A DNA stretch of 64,000 nucleotides from the NCBI GenBank assembly GCA_015478945.1, contig JABUQX010078567.1, forward strand, positions 20,001 through 84,000. The letters run 5' to 3'. Each line of letters begins with the position of its first letter. Positions within the stretch are counted from its first letter, which is position 1. Both the position numbers and the translations under genes were made by a program. Below are positions 32,280 to 46,890 of the stretch, piece by piece. The notes under the pieces are model-generated. The model did no database searches. It had not been told where the DNA came from and saw only the letters and a program-made list of their open reading frames with translations. This stretch comes from Trachelipus rathkii (taxonomy: Eukaryota > Arthropoda > Malacostraca > Isopoda > Trachelipodidae).

Positions 32280-33360
32280 TATTATTAATCATTATTATTT
32301 TTGTTTATTAAATTTAATTACATTTATTATTTTTATTATCTCTTATCATTTATAATTTTTATTTTATATTAATTATTATTATTTATTATATATTCTTATT
32401 ATTATTATTATTTATTATTATTATTATTATTATGTAATTATATTATTATATTATCAATTATTATTATTATTATTATTTAATTACTAGTCTTTCTTATTAT
32501 TATTTTATTTATTATTATTAATATTTTTATATTATTATTATTATTATTATATATTATTTAATTATTATTTATTATTAATTATTATATACTTATTATTATT
32601 TTATTATTATTTATTAATATTTTTTACTACCTATTGACTTTTATTATTATTATTATTTTATTATTATTATTTAATTAATTATTATTATTATTATTATATT
32701 AATTATTATTATTATTATTTAAATTATTATTATTATTATTATTTTATTATACCTCTTTATTTTATATTTAATTATTATTATTATTTATTATTATTATTAT
32801 TAATTTAATTATTATTGTTTTAGTTATTATTATCATTTTTACTACTTTATTTTTATTATTATGATATTATTATTATTATATTATTATTATTTAATTATTA
32901 TTATTATTATTATTCTTATTATATTATATTTTCATTATTTATTCTTTTATTTTTTATATATTATTTTATTATTAATTTTAATTTATTATTATTTAATATT
33001 ATATTTATTATTATTTTATTTATTATTTTATTATTATTATTATTATATATTATAATTATTATTATTTATTATGTAATTAGTAAATCTAGTTTTTTTTATA
33101 AGCTTCATTATATTATTATTTTATTTTTTTATTATTATTATTTATTATTTAATTATTATTATTATTAATTATTGATTATTATTATTTATTTTATTTTAAT
33201 TATGTATTATTATTATTATTTACGCTCTCGATTAATTATTGATTATTATTATTATTATTATTATTATTATTTTTTATTTATATATTATTGATATTATTAT
33301 TTTATTATTATTATTGATTTATTATTTAAGTTATTATATTTAATTATTATTATTGCTACT
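32280..33360. repeat. Large (TTA)n array
   Basis: About 1.1 kb of interrupted TTA/ATT repeat, the largest such block in the window. It sits immediately left of the minus-strand Gypsy relic, on the downstream side of that relic's coding direction. Confidence 0.95.
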
Positions 33361-33949
33361 TGGATATTGTTATTGCTATTATAGGGTAGCTAAGCAGTGC
33401 TTGTTGTTTGATGTGTTCGATGTTAAAGGCTTAATCCCTTTCTCAGATGATTCTGAGATTCAATTCAACTAAGAGCTCCTCCAATTATATATATAAGTAT
33501 AATATTATATAGCAATACCCTGTCGTCATGAGCGTTTCTTGAGCATGCACCCTCTCATTTTCTAAACGGCTATTTGCAATTGAGAATCTCTCTCAAGCTA
33601 GTGATCTTATCTCTTTCGTTAGCCAATTCTGTCATAAATTTTGCCCCCCCTCTATATTTTTAGTCTTATAGGGACATTAACTCAACGCAAAATTTGCTAT
33701 ATGAAATTCAATAGATATCATCTCCCGGATTGTACAATGCACTTATTGTTTGCACTGCTGTTTTTTGTATAATTTGGTGTTAGCAACTGTTGTGTGGAGG
33801 TAGTAGGTGTAGGAGAGGCGTAGATGTAGGTATGGTGTGATTAGGGAAAGTGGAGCTCAACTGAAACTCAATATGGATTTGGGATAGTGAAAAGCAGAAT
33901 TACGAAGTATATGTGGATCCACGCTATATTTAATTTGATAATACCGTAG
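33361..33949. other. Spacer between the (TTA)n array and a Gypsy relic
   Basis: This would hold the RNase H-integrase junction of the minus-strand element if it were intact. I recognise nothing from it. Confidence 0.4.
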
Positions 33950-35210
33950 GTTATGTATTGAACGCATCACCGCTCCTATATGAATCTGGTAGGTGATTCC
34001 TCCGGACGGTCATGGATGATGAAGGCAGTGAGAGAGGTAACATTTCGTGTTTGTACATCATCTGATTCTTATGCTCCGTGGTAAAGCAGCAGGTGGAATT
34101 GATAGAGCTGGCTAGGGTCGACTCCATTCGTTGGAAATAAAGTAGGTATCCCTTCATTGTAGAATATTTTCCTCAGGAAGACACCAGGTGGCTCAGTTTA
34201 CCATTGCCTACGCTTATTTGTTCTCAGAATGCGCGAGCTCGTGAAGTGGTTCTCGCCCCAATAAAGGATCTTCTTGAGGAGGCAGGTTTCAGCTTGTAGA
34301 TCAATTTATTCTATTGGAGGTTAGCAGATTAATTTGAGGGTATACAGCCCCAGTCATATGTTAATATTCGGTCAGCTCAGTTTGTATAGCCGAGCGGAAT
34401 GCGCGTATACGGTGTGTTTGATAGTGGTGGTTATGGGTTATTGACGAGGCGATGCCTAGGGTAGTAGGGTGAGTTATATACGTGGAGCTAACTATCGAGT
34501 CTTACTCTTGGGCTATACGGGCTGAGGCCTCCGGCATTCTCGCTCTGTTGGAGGGCTGGAGAGGTGCTATTTATCTATCCAAGGATACAGCTGTGATCAG
34601 AAGTAGCAGGTTTTTTATTGGGTTCTACTAGTAAATGGTTTATATACGGTGGAGGTAGTACTATTTAGTAGTTACCTCGGTTGGTCTAGAACCGCTCTCC
34701 ACTATTGCACATGCGTCTTAGCGTGAGTTACGACTGAGGAGATTACATAATGTCTCTAAAATCATATACATAGAGGCTACGACATTCTTTATCAATTCCA
34801 AGTCAGGTGATTTGACTGAAGGCGGCTGGATCGGCACTATAAGAGCTGAGACTTTGTATGCTGTATTATTTGACAGCTATTAGTGTACTCAGACAGGCAG
34901 TAAATAGAGTGAGATAATATTTCTTTGTTATCTCGCTGAATCTAGGCACGTTATTAAGTAAGCTTTGCTTGATAAGTATCGAGAGCCTGACGTTAGCATC
35001 ATTATGTGAATGGTTGCAATTGTACAAGATAGATCTCCTTTCTTAGGCAGAGTATAAATGTCAGAGGTGGATCTTTGGGTTTATACTAAACGTCAGATCC
35101 ACGACCAACGAATTTGCCATCCGTACTTTGGACAAGATAACTCGCCGGAACCCAATCGTTTTCACCTCACCCGCGAAAGAACACCCGAATTTGATAATTT
35201 ATTGATATTC
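33950..35210 (-). pseudogene. Ty3/Gypsy RT-RNase H relic (minus strand)
   Basis: Its reverse complement aligns through several ordered blocks with 61350-62350, so it is a second copy of the same Ty3/Gypsy family. The clearest shared block is at plus positions 35042-35077: the reverse complement has GATCCACCTCTGACATT followed by CTGCCTAAG, as at 61450-61475. Others are the AAGCTTACT(T)AATAACGTGCC block (about 34950-34970), the AATACAG block (about 34860), a YxDD-region block at 34761-34790 and an RT-to-RNase H block at 34150-34270. A diverged RNase H-like frame with KHEML lies at 33960-34157. Many indels break the frame throughout, more than in the plus-strand copy. No integrase follows. A large (TTA)n array lies beyond it. 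Confidence 0.7.
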
Positions 35211-38200
35211 CTCTAGTGCTTCGCTCAGGAAATGATGTTATAGGGCTTGTACTTCGTATACTCTACCTATAATCATGTAATGTGTCATAGTATGCCTAAC
35301 TAACTTATCACATATTGAGTTGGATATAAATTTCTCACTGCAATCATATATCTAGGCAATAAATTTCTTATTACTTTTATAAGGGACTAATACTATATAT
35401 ATATTCTTTCCTATTACTCTACCTATCCTACACTCTCAATTCACATATTAGTATGCATATTCATCTACCCTCACCTATATCTCACTCGTCTACTACTATC
35501 TGTTCCCGTATCCCCCTCATACGCCCTCCCTCTATATATTCGTCCTACACGCTAGATTTCGACGAGTCGAAGGGTTGGTTCCTGTAGCCAGCTGTTGAAA
35601 AATAATATATAAGTACCGCCCTCGCTATCTCCGTAACCTTTGCATACTATCATTATTACCTCAGTACCTACTCTATCGATGCGCTTGTTAACTATTCTAT
35701 ATTCTAGTTATATTGTTAAGGGGTATTATATAGGATTTATAGACAAGATGGTCATATTTATCCATTTACTATCATTACTAAATTCACTATTCGCAATTGG
35801 TATTTTAGATACAGCGAGTTTATATGGAAAAATGCGTGTTGCCGTACATGCAACCGAAATCAGTAGCGAAAGTCGTAATAGCTTCATTACTTAGAGAATA
35901 CTAAGTTTCGTCCTCGAGTAATTACTATTCACTTTGGCAATATATGTTACATGGAGCCTGTGTTTGAGTCAAGCTACATGCCAGAGGTACGTTAAATTTA
36001 ATATGTCAGCGGTGTACGGCATGCACATACTAGTAAAGTCTGTCATAAGTTCCCACGTCAATTTTAATCTAACCTTTTATTATGATAGCTTATACTCAGC
36101 CTTACCATTTTGCGCTCTGGCTAAGTGCCAATACGGCTCACCTTCTACTACTATATATAATGTTCAGAGAGCGCTGTCAACAGGTGAGGCAACTTCCGGA
36201 GTCTTAGTAATAAAGTTTACATTGTTGTAGTCTATCCGACACTAGATTTAAGGAAATTTACCCATAAACCTACATATTGTAATGTTCGCTACTCGATTTT
36301 AGTACGAGTTGAATAGAACTCCACTACAGTTATTAACCTATGAATATATCAATCATGCAATAATTTCTTAAATTTACTCGATTCCTGATGTAGACTCATC
36401 GGTTAAATGGGTAAAACTCCTTATATATCTACCTAAACTAAATATCAAATATTCAATTTTCAGAAGTGGGGTTTCGCCCTTCATTATTTTATTTTTTATA
36501 ATAAGTCTGGTAAGTACAAGTCTGAATCGCGCTCTACTTCCCGTATTCCTCCTGTTATGACTGTGGGGGAACAGGTTATCGACTCGTTTGGGAGGGCCGA
36601 CTTCATCATATGAACGACTACGCTCTTTAGAGTTAATCAGAGTTTATTGTTTCCTAAATAGTAATCATGTAAGAATTTATAAATCATAACTCACTCACGT
36701 CATTCGCCTATCATATATGGTCTTGACTAGTTCTAAATCATTATTAAATTTAATTATTTTGTATTTAATTATTATTAATCTCTATGCATTGCATTGAGTT
36801 CATATTTTAAATTAGACTCTACTATAGTATATACTCACGTCTAACTCTTTGAATAAATACGATCTGCTGGGGGGAGGTTACCTCACTAAGTAAGTCCCGT
36901 TATCTGTCACCATTTTAGAGTTCCAATCTCGTTATTTATAGATCACTCGTCTACAATTCATATGTTATAATTTCACCTTCCAGTCTGTAAATTTATTTTT
37001 GCAAGTAGATATTCCTATTCCATTATTTATATTATTAATATAATCGACAATTTCATTTGCCTCACAGATTAATAATAATAGCTAATTAATTATTAATAAA
37101 ATACCTATATATTTGGTAATAGCATATTCATAAGATTTACATTATCATCTCATTTTTATATAAGAACTATTATAGCCAATACGTTCAAATTATTATTTAA
37201 TTATTCCATTTCTGATAGTATATAAGATCTAATATATATAATTCCATTTCCTAACATTATTATGCACTACCATTATAATAGCAACTTCTATTATAGTAAT
37301 TTTTACGATTATTATATATATATATATATTAGTATATTATAATAGTACGAGTAATAGTTTCTACTAAGAATTTAACATTATAATTATAAATTAATTTTCC
37401 CCGCCCCAAAATTTGAACGTCTATCTCACCTATAATTAAATGCAGGCACTAACTATATAAACTAAAAGTTTATTAACTTCACCAATTAAATAGTCAACCT
37501 ACCACAGTATATATATATTATTATATATAATATAAATAATATATATCATTTATATTTACTACCTATCCTCTTTGGAGCTACCTGAGGGTTGCACCTCCCA
37601 GGCCCTTTCCGTTTCTCTGGCTTTGGTCATGTTGGCTTCTGCTGTGGCTAGGGGGGGCATCTAGTCCGAGGGGTTTAGCGATTTAGGTCTACTCCATGCT
37701 TACACTCGCACACACAGGATGTAGACAACTAATAAACCTCTTTCAATCCTATATATATTGCGCATTATAGATCTATGGATCAACTTCATCTCCCGTACCC
37801 ACACGGGAGAGTTGTCCCGCTGCCCCGGAGTTTGTCGCATCATTGTGTTCACGGATATAAGAAGTTATTATCTTATCTTGCATTTATTTTTGTACTATTG
37901 TATTGTGTGTGAGAGTGGGGGAGGCTTTTCTCAGCTCTTTATCTGTCTGGTACTCTGTGGTATAGTCACTCACTTCATAGATTCTTTGAGCGTGTCTAGA
38001 GGAGCTCACCTTATCAATATTCTTATCAGTTCTGCACACTTTTTATGACTGACTTGAGCCGGCTACTATGACATTTTCAGACGCACTTCATTTTCTCCTC
38101 TCTCTCTGGGACAGCTGTGAGCTCTTCTCTGTGTTGCGGCCTGAGTGAACGTTTTACACTCTTTGGTGGTTGCCCGACACTGTACACACTCTCACATACT

Positions 38201-39225
38201 GGCTCAGGACTCTTACAGGGGTATTTTCCATACTAGATTTTTCATCTTCTACTAGAGAGTGTTGGAGTAGATAGGCACACGAGAGGAGCTATTGGAGTGG
38301 ACTAACCCCACTTTTTGTTCTGTGAGGTTCTTCAATGCCTCTTCACATTCTTAACGAGTTTACACCACTTCGAGAGTTTCTATTTACTGTTGTCTGCGGG
38401 CAGATCTGTTCATTGCTGCGGCACATCGTTGTACTGACGGACGTTATCTACTATCGCCATGGCATCGTTAGTTCGTAGTGTATACGCTTAGCCGTCGATT
38501 ACTGATGCCACAATTTATCTCACATATATACTATCTACTGATCTACAACTCGTCGACTGGCCGCTCACTCGTACATCTTACTATCCGGCTCGGCCACAAC
38601 CTTCTTCTACTTTGTCGTTCTCCGTGCATGGCGTCGCGTATGTTTTCATACCTTAATAATAACGTTTTGCAGTCGCCTCTATTTCGTGTCTCGTCTTCTC
38701 GCCGGGAGAGTGCTTCAATCGGAGTTCACTTGTACATTACCTCATTGGTACCGTTTTGTAGCCACAGTTCATGCTTCACTACTTACTCCGGTCAGGTGAT
38801 TTCCTTCGGTACCCTCTGGTCGTTTGTACGATATCCCTTTACGGCTTACCCACTCGTTGCCGTGGGGGTGTTTTGAGGGGACGCCTTTCTTACTTTTTTT
38901 CTCGCGTCATTACCGTAGGTGGGGCCAGGTGCTTCTACCACCTCCGTATTTGCTTAGCTCTGGCTCTTCTTGGGTCTCTCAGCTTTGAGCCGCTCTCACG
39001 TTTGTCATTTATGTTGAGCCGCTCACTCCCTATTCTTTTCACCTATACTACCCTTCGGTCCTGAGGAGGGCTCACTTCTTGGAGGAGGATCAGTGTGCTT
39101 GAGGGTCTTACTACTGTCGCGATACGCGTCCCTAATCATCGCCACGTTTATGATTACTCTTCGTATTGCACTACTTCATTGGATGATGTACTTCCTTTTT
39201 GTAGTAACTGGGCACCTTATTCTCA
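35211..39225. other. Mixed to pyrimidine-rich block, no recognised gene
   Basis: Two plus-strand frames at 35640-35894 and 35934-36230 are less biased than most but match nothing I know. If the minus-strand Gypsy copy kept its gag and protease, they would lie here on the minus strand. I see no recognisable motif. Confidence 0.4.
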
Positions 39226-39228
39226 GCT

Positions 39229-39290
39229 GTTTTTTTTTTTTTTTTTATTTTTTTTTTTTTTTTATTTTTTTTTTTTTTTTTTTTTTTTTC
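39229..39290. repeat. Poly-T tract
   Basis: About 60 T with two A interruptions. Two long Phe runs in overlapping frames come from this tract. Confidence 0.95.
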
Positions 39291-42200
39291 GGGGCAGTTT
39301 TCTGCTACTTTATAGACGCGGCTTATTTCTCTTTCCCTGCTTTTTTTCTGGAGGAGGCCCTTTGCCTCACTGTTACTTTATTATTGTTCTTTCTTATTAT
39401 TTTTTATTATTTTTTTATTTAGTGTGATGTTGATTTATGTGTTTTGCTCACGAGCGCTTTATTTTTACTCATTCAACTGTTTCATTTTTGTTTCCTTATG
39501 CTCTTGATGTTATGTTTCCACTTCAACCGATACATTAACTGTTACTATTACCTATCGATTATTTGTTTGTTTGTTTATGTCCTACTGGGGTCCCTACTTA
39601 TTCTTTGTTCCTATCATGCCGTCAGTTGGATCACGTGACGCCATCTCAACGTATGTTTATATAATTTACTTTATTTTCACGGTCTATCTATTCATATGAG
39701 GCTATACCTATAAACTCTGCTATCCTTGTGATTGGTTTATTATATACCTATCCGTCACCATATAGTTATCTACCTCACCAGTTTGGATTATGGATCTGCA
39801 TGACGTCTATCTTTATGTATTGTGAGTAATATTAACTATCATATACCCCTTTCTTTTTCCTTTGCGGTTTCACTATAATTAACCCTATCCTATTCTAACT
39901 TCACTTTTATTATACTCCTCACTCACCAGCTTGTCGTAATATCACTCATACCCTTCTATATTATATTTATCTACTATCTTCCTAGGCTTTTCACTATACT
40001 ATAACTAGCCGACTTTATTTCATCTACACACTATCTCCCTTCTTCTCCGTAAGTGTACTATACTACTGTATATATTATATACCCTCCCTCTTTACCCTCC
40101 TCTCTATTATTTATCTATCCGGATGACCCTTTTGACTAGCGTCCTACTAGCTTCCGTGTACTCACTCTTACCCCACTTTTATGGGTGCTCACTTCACGCG
40201 TCGTTGACTTTTTTTCATCCATCTATCAATTCACTCTTTCCATTTGAACCTTACCGCGCCCCCCTTTTTATTGGAGCTGATGTTCCAGGTGTTATTATTT
40301 GCGGATGTCAATACCTAGGCTATAATTCTTGAGACGCGTTCAGGCCCTCCTCCCTACACCTACACCCATAATCTTCATTCTATTTCTTAATATATAGATA
40401 CACTATATCTATTCTATCTATTCTATTCTATTTATATCTATATATTCTATATCTCTTTATCTCTCTTATATTATATATCACTTACTATATTAATAACTAG
40501 ACTATTTCACCTTACTTTATTATTTATTTTACTTCTATTTTTCTTATTAATTATATATATATATATCATATCTTTTTTTATATATAATATATACTATTAC
40601 TTTACAATCACTCATTATTCATCTATATCATCTATTCTATAATATCTAGTATCTCTCTATCATATATCTTCTATTAATAATCTCTTATTATTCGTCTTAC
40701 GGTACTACTACTAGTACTCTCACTGTTCATTCTCTAGTCTGTCGTATGACTGCTGTTTGGCGTATCCATGGCGCTCCGGGCTGTGTCTATCAGACTATTT
40801 ATACTTATGAGGGTGTCAGCTCAAGTAATATCACTAGTTGAGTCTTTATTACGACCTTATCTTTATGGGGTGTAATTTATGATTCTGTCATTTACTTTGA
40901 GTGTTCTACTGTCATTTTATTCTCACTCCTCCTCCTCTCATAATCGTGTAGTAGCTGATCTTGAGCTTCTGGTAGGGCTGTAACACATTTCTCAGCTGAC
41001 TTAACCTGGCTTTTATCCGAGCTGCTGCGTTGTTTTTAATTTCTGATTCTCACACTCTCACTCCGACCTATATAGCGCTCAGCTGGTTTATCTTGATTGG
41101 CACACGCGTGGATTCAGTTGAATTATTTGATTGCCGTTACGCCTTCTGTGCCGCTCTCTACCTTATTTCCTGATGTATTATCTTTAGTCGCTTAACTTAG
41201 CCTCTCACCACTCCGTTAGTCTCTATATCTATACGTGTTTCTAGCGTATGTAGTTTTATCGACATCATTCACTAGCTTTCTGATCATTTAGCTGCTATAT
41301 CCGGTACCTGTACTGTCACATATACCTTCTATGGGATTATTCTCCATAGTGTTTTACTCCTATCACACGCTATCGCCTATTTTTCTATTACCTCATTACT
41401 TCTTCTTAATTCATTTTACTCTTCATCTCTTCGCCTTTTCCCTATCTTCCGCTCTTCTCTTTACCCTGTTGTGGCCGTGAGAGCTTGTCAACCCTACATT
41501 TATTGGAGCCGTTGTCGGCATTCCATTGGTTCGAGCTTAGCTTGTATTCTGAGCTATTAATCGGCTGACTATATTCATCCATGTCACTTAATGGTCGGTA
41601 CTCATTCTCTCTTATGTTCGTCACCATTTCATCCATCTGATAATCTACTCTTTTTTCCTCTGTCTATAGTACGTATCTTACATATGACTGTCATTTCTCT
41701 TTTATCTTCATTTCTACACCGTTTTCCTGACTCAGTGTTGTCGGACTGAACCTCAAGTCATTAATCTTATTCCTCTTATGTTTTCAACTACCTCTTAGGT
41801 CATGATTATCCTCTTATGGCACTTTGTGCTCGTGTGTGCACTGTGGCCCTTTCCGCCACTACTTATAATACTCATCACACTAAGTTATGCTTGTACTTTA
41901 TCGCCGCCGTTCTTTTCCTCCTCTCTCCTTTTTACCTCGGTTCTATCGTAGAGGTTGAGTTTTCGTTTATTCGCTCTTTTCTTTGTTTTTCACGACTATT
42001 GCTTGGCTTCCTTTACTGCTCGATACAGACGTCTCATGTCCGTGCTTTCATTTATCCCATTTTTCACACGGTACCTATTCTAGACCACTCTGATACCCCG
42101 CCCCTTATTCCTTCTTTCTGCCTTCCTGTTCTCTACTATAATGCTCTCGAGTGCTTATCGCAGTATTAGAGTCCACTCTCACTCACACTTTTCGGCCTCC

Positions 42201-45200
42201 ACGGTTGCTTGTTTCTTTGGCACATGTGGACTCCCTTGGTCTTCTTTACTGATCTTTTTTTCTTTTTTTACCTCTTCCACATTTATTGCGGATGCTTAGC
42301 AGTTATGGGTCTATGTATAACTTTCTATGTTAACGCATAGTGAATCCTTGTCTCACGTCAACCTCCTACCATCCCCTATGATCCCCTTGCCACTTCACCA
42401 GGCTACGAATCACGGGAGTGATACACTGTTTACCCTTGTGTGAGCTTTCATTACCTGCCTGTGATCCCTCCTGACTGAGTATCTCACTCACGTCGGCCTA
42501 TTCTCCCCTCTTGATTCAGACTAGATGTATACGTACACCCCGTATCATAGATCCTGGGTTATTCTGTGCCGTTGTACTCCTTGTTTCGTATTACGGGTCT
42601 CCCCTATACTGGACCCCGCTACGCTCCAGTCTAGTCAGATCTTCGATCACTATCGTTACTTGATTCCTACTTCGCTACTTTTAGAGTAGTTCTGCCGCCC
42701 TTCGGCACTTTTGCTTGCCCCTGAGCCAGTTCTTGACGTTATTTTCTGACGGCCGGCCTCAACGGTCACCGGCCCCCGTACGGTATTTGCCATATAGGGT
42801 CCTTGATATACATTCTTCACTCATGTCATCCGCGCCTTATTGCGGACTGTACAGCCCGGGCGGTATACCTAGACCGGGGGTGCTAGCGCACTGAGCTGGC
42901 CTGTTTACGCTGGCTTAACTCACGATCACTTGCGGGCTGGCTTCTGGGTGGCTCATTTGATACTGTGCTAGCCTTTAGTCCTATAGTACCTATCCTCTTG
43001 ACCCTAGTTCTCTATCTCTACCTTTTAGGGCTTCTTGCCGCGCTCTGTTAGCCTATGTCCTCCGCTCACTTATGTATCTCTCAAGCGATTCAGGCACTCT
43101 CTCTGACGATATTGATATACTATTTTTATCACTCGACCTCTCTCTTATTACATCATTTATTTATATGTCATATTCAGCTCTTTGGTTGTCATGTATCTTG
43201 TCCTCTGTGAGAGAGTTTCAGCCGTACTGCTACGTTGCCTCCCTCTATACCTTATTACTGTGATTCACGTCTTGCGAGTGCCCACTACGGTTCTCTAGGC
43301 CTTCGGCTGCACCGTGTACTCACGTATACGCTTCATTACCTATATATAACTCGAGCCATAATAGCTACTGAAGTTCTGTCCGAGTTCAGGCTATAGTACT
43401 ATTATTCTGTTTTATTACCTTATTCTGGATATCGCTGCCCACTTTCCCTTACTTACTTAACTTAATCATTATTCCTCAGACTTATGGTGCGCACCTGTAC
43501 CCTATTTATACATCATTATTTAAATGTATGTGTATCTTTTACTTATATAGCTATTATATGCACCTCACAATTCATCTTTTCTCGTTTATTCATAGTATAT
43601 ATATACTCAGTTATACTGTATATTGATTTAACTAGCCTATTAGATGTCCAATGCTCTGTTATTCGCTACTCTTCACGCTCATTTTCCATATCCTTAATAT
43701 ACTATTTTACATCTCGAAGCTTACTTTCTCTTTTTCATATTTATTTTACACTCTATACTTTCGTATGAGTAAATCTTTTAGTTTAGCGCCTCATTATTTT
43801 ACATACTATTGGCAGTTATGCGTTGCTTAGCATGTCCCTCTTCACACTTATTGACGTATAACTTTACTACTCTATCTTCCACTATCTCTTTATTCACTTT
43901 CATGCCTCCTCATCTCACATCCTTCTACCTATATCTTCACTATCTCCATGTATCTATTTCTCTTTATCCTTTCTTATACATTACATAACCTGTCTCAGCA
44001 CCCTTTTTTCTCATATTCGCCGGTACTTATTTTATTCTGCATCTTTAACTCCTGGTATTTATTGGCGGACTCTCATGCTAGCTTCGACTCACGCCCTCCT
44101 CCCGCCGTGGCGCGTTTTCGTCCTTTTGCGGGTCCTCTGGGCGGTTCGTGGCCATGCCCTATCGCATTGCGGGGTCTATTCTTGGCGTTGGGTGTCTTCT
44201 TCTCATTAGTACTGCCTCTACTCACTACTCAGGCTATTTTAATCTTCGTTCTCACTACACTCGAGGCCCTTTTCTTATCCTTCTATTATTATACATTTTA
44301 CTATCTCATCATCATCTATCTCTACTTTAATCTTACTCGTCTTATTATCTCTATTATATTATCTCCTACTGTCTTATTATCTCTAGTTTTATAATAGTTA
44401 TTTCTTCGTCTCATATATATTTAATTATTAACTATTTACTTGTATAAGGTACGTCTCACTCATATGGCTATTAGGACTTGCTAACCTCCCCTGCCCTTCC
44501 TCTACTTCATACCTTAACCTCATGCTCCGTGCCGTCCTTAGCTGTGCCGACTGCTGAGTACAATTTAGTGCGTCCGAGATAAGTGGATCCGATTACTCTA
44601 CTTCCGCCTTACTACTCCCCCCCCTATCTCTTCACTCATATTGCTTACAGCGACTTTAGTCACAATCTCGTCACTTCTTGATATCCTGTTGGGATTTTTG
44701 GATGAGTATGTATTTAGGATTAGTTATATACATATATTATGTATCCATATTACTTTCCTAATATAATTAGTAATAGTCAAAATAATAAAAGCAAACCTCC
44801 TTTCAGCCATTTTCTGTTGGCTCTTGTACCTATTCAGCTACAACTGGTCAGAAGGAAAGCTCTGTAATATGCATTCACTCCAGAAAGGACTGGCTTTGTT
44901 ATATCATTTTTATTATGTTATATATTGATTCTCATCAGTACTCTATCTTGGGTCCGCAGTGTTCTGTGCAAAGTGCGCTGAGGGTCCCCGCTACCAGGCG
45001 ACAACGTGTGTAAGCAATTCACACTCTCTTACTCGCTGTTGTGTGTCAAATCTTTCGCTGCTGTGGCCACTTCTCTCCAGGGGTCGGTCCTTCCCTCTGT
45101 TCTTTTATCTGATTGCCTGTGAGGTATCCGAGCGCAGACCAAAGCACGCTGTATTTATATTGCGTGCAGTTTTTTGCGCTCGTGCTACCGGCGCCCGAGG

Positions 45201-46559
45201 ACATGTCTATCTCTTCGTCGGCTCGCGCATCAGACCTCGGCACGTGGAGATATGGGATTCAACGTATCACGATACTTAGTATGTTATCACCGCTCCGACA
45301 CGTTCGTGCAATGACCTAGCGCTTATTCTTGTTTGGCTACTTACTATTTTCTTACACGATTCTGAGACTCTCTTACACATTAACCAAGACACCATTAAAT
45401 GTCTCAGGACCGAGACCATAATGCACACCCACCATCGATTAGTACTATGCCGCTCCTTTACAATTGGTTCTATCCATTAATTTTTTTTTATTTTATTACT
45501 TTATTTTGAGGTGGATGTGTATACTGTATGACGCGTCGACTTGTTATTGCAGATGAGCTACATGCAGACTATTGGTGCTGTGTGTCGCACTCACTAGTTT
45601 CATATATATTCACTCTACTTATATACCTCACACACTACACTCATTATCATATACTTATATCTTTTTCCCCCAGGATTCTCACCCCTGTATTTCTAACATT
45701 TCCTATGCTGTTGTTCAGTTTTCGCGCATGTTATTTATTATTTTTATTTTTTTTTTTTTTTTATTTTTCTTTTTCCCGTTTTCTGTTGTCCTTATTTGGC
45801 CCGGTCTATTACCCGTCACAATGTTTCTTATTTATTCTCACAGCGGATCGCTGTACGTTAGTTGTCTTGCGCTATGAGTTAGTGGCCTTTCATCGCGCTG
45901 GCCCTACTCACATATAGTTATAATATATACTATATATATTTATCTTATTATATATATTTTATATCTTCATCGCTACTATATATCTATTACTATAAAAGTG
46001 TCTACTACTCTTCTATATATATACTCTTCTTTTTATACTTCATTTCTCTCTCTCTAATCATACTCTAACGTATAAAGTATTACTACTCTATTATTATTAT
46101 TCATATATCTTATTCTATATTCTTTACTCTTATACATATCTATTCATTTCTTATTACATTATCTATCTCTATATTATCTATATCTTTACTATCTTATCTA
46201 TCTATTTATTATTATTAGTCTCTCATTCTATATCTATTTGTTTAATTAATCTCTTTATTTTTTATCTCTTTATATTATTATTTTATATCTTTATACCTAT
46301 TTGCACCAATTATATTGACATTATTATTATTAAAAAAATCATAGATCTTAATATATATATTATTACTCTTCATCTATCTATCTTTCACTATCATTCATCT
46401 ATCTATTATATTTTATTTCTTTCAATCGACTTTTTTTATACATCTAAAAATACCTCAATTGTTGAATCTATATATATTACTTATTATTATCTTATATCTT
46501 AATCTTTTATTAATTATTGTTATACTCTCTATTAATCTCTATATTATCTATCTATTATA
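39291..46559. other. Long pyrimidine-rich block, no recognised gene
   Basis: More than 7 kb in which the plus strand is mostly T and C, with poor A and G except in short patches (for example 42340-42960, which is more balanced). The many plus-strand frames of 60-148 codons reflect scarcity of the A/G-rich stop codons, not selection. There are no convincing domains. Confidence 0.5.
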
Positions 46560-46890
46560 GCGGCCGCTCCTTAGCTCGATACTCTTGTAGGGGCAGTTCC
46601 TTATATATACTATCTGTTCGAGCCTCTACCCTGATACGTGCGATGAGAGCCCTATCATCTCACGCTCACGGAAGCACCTGAGGAGCAAAGACTTTCCCCG
46701 GTCGCCTTAGCCCTAGCGCCGACCCTAATGTCATCATATTACGGCCCCACCAGCAGCTCCGCCTTATCACCTTGGACTGGTTTTCTACATTCTGACGTCT
46801 CTTTTAATACTGATTATCCCCCGTCTTCTTATCTATACCCGATCACGACCACTTCCTACACTACTTATCCAGTGTTTATATCTTTGCTAT
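46560..46890. other. GC-richer island after an AT-rich stretch
   Basis: Starts abruptly with GCGGCCGC and has balanced composition for about 330 bp. No frame, RNA or repeat is recognised. Confidence 0.4.

Noticed and set aside
39093..39427. Two overlapping ~110-codon Phe-rich frames taken as a membrane protein
   Set aside because: The hydrophobic run is the poly-T tract at 39229-39290 read as Phe in both frames.
43948..44394. 148-codon plus-strand frame, the longest in the window
   Set aside because: It sits in pyrimidine-rich DNA where A/G-rich stop codons are scarce. The product is Leu/Ser/Phe/Tyr-biased, and overlapping frames are also open. No domain is seen.
46560..46567. GCGGCCGC (NotI site) as a vector or cloning junction
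   Set aside because: One rare-cutter site alone is weak evidence, and the flanking sequence shows no recognisable vector.
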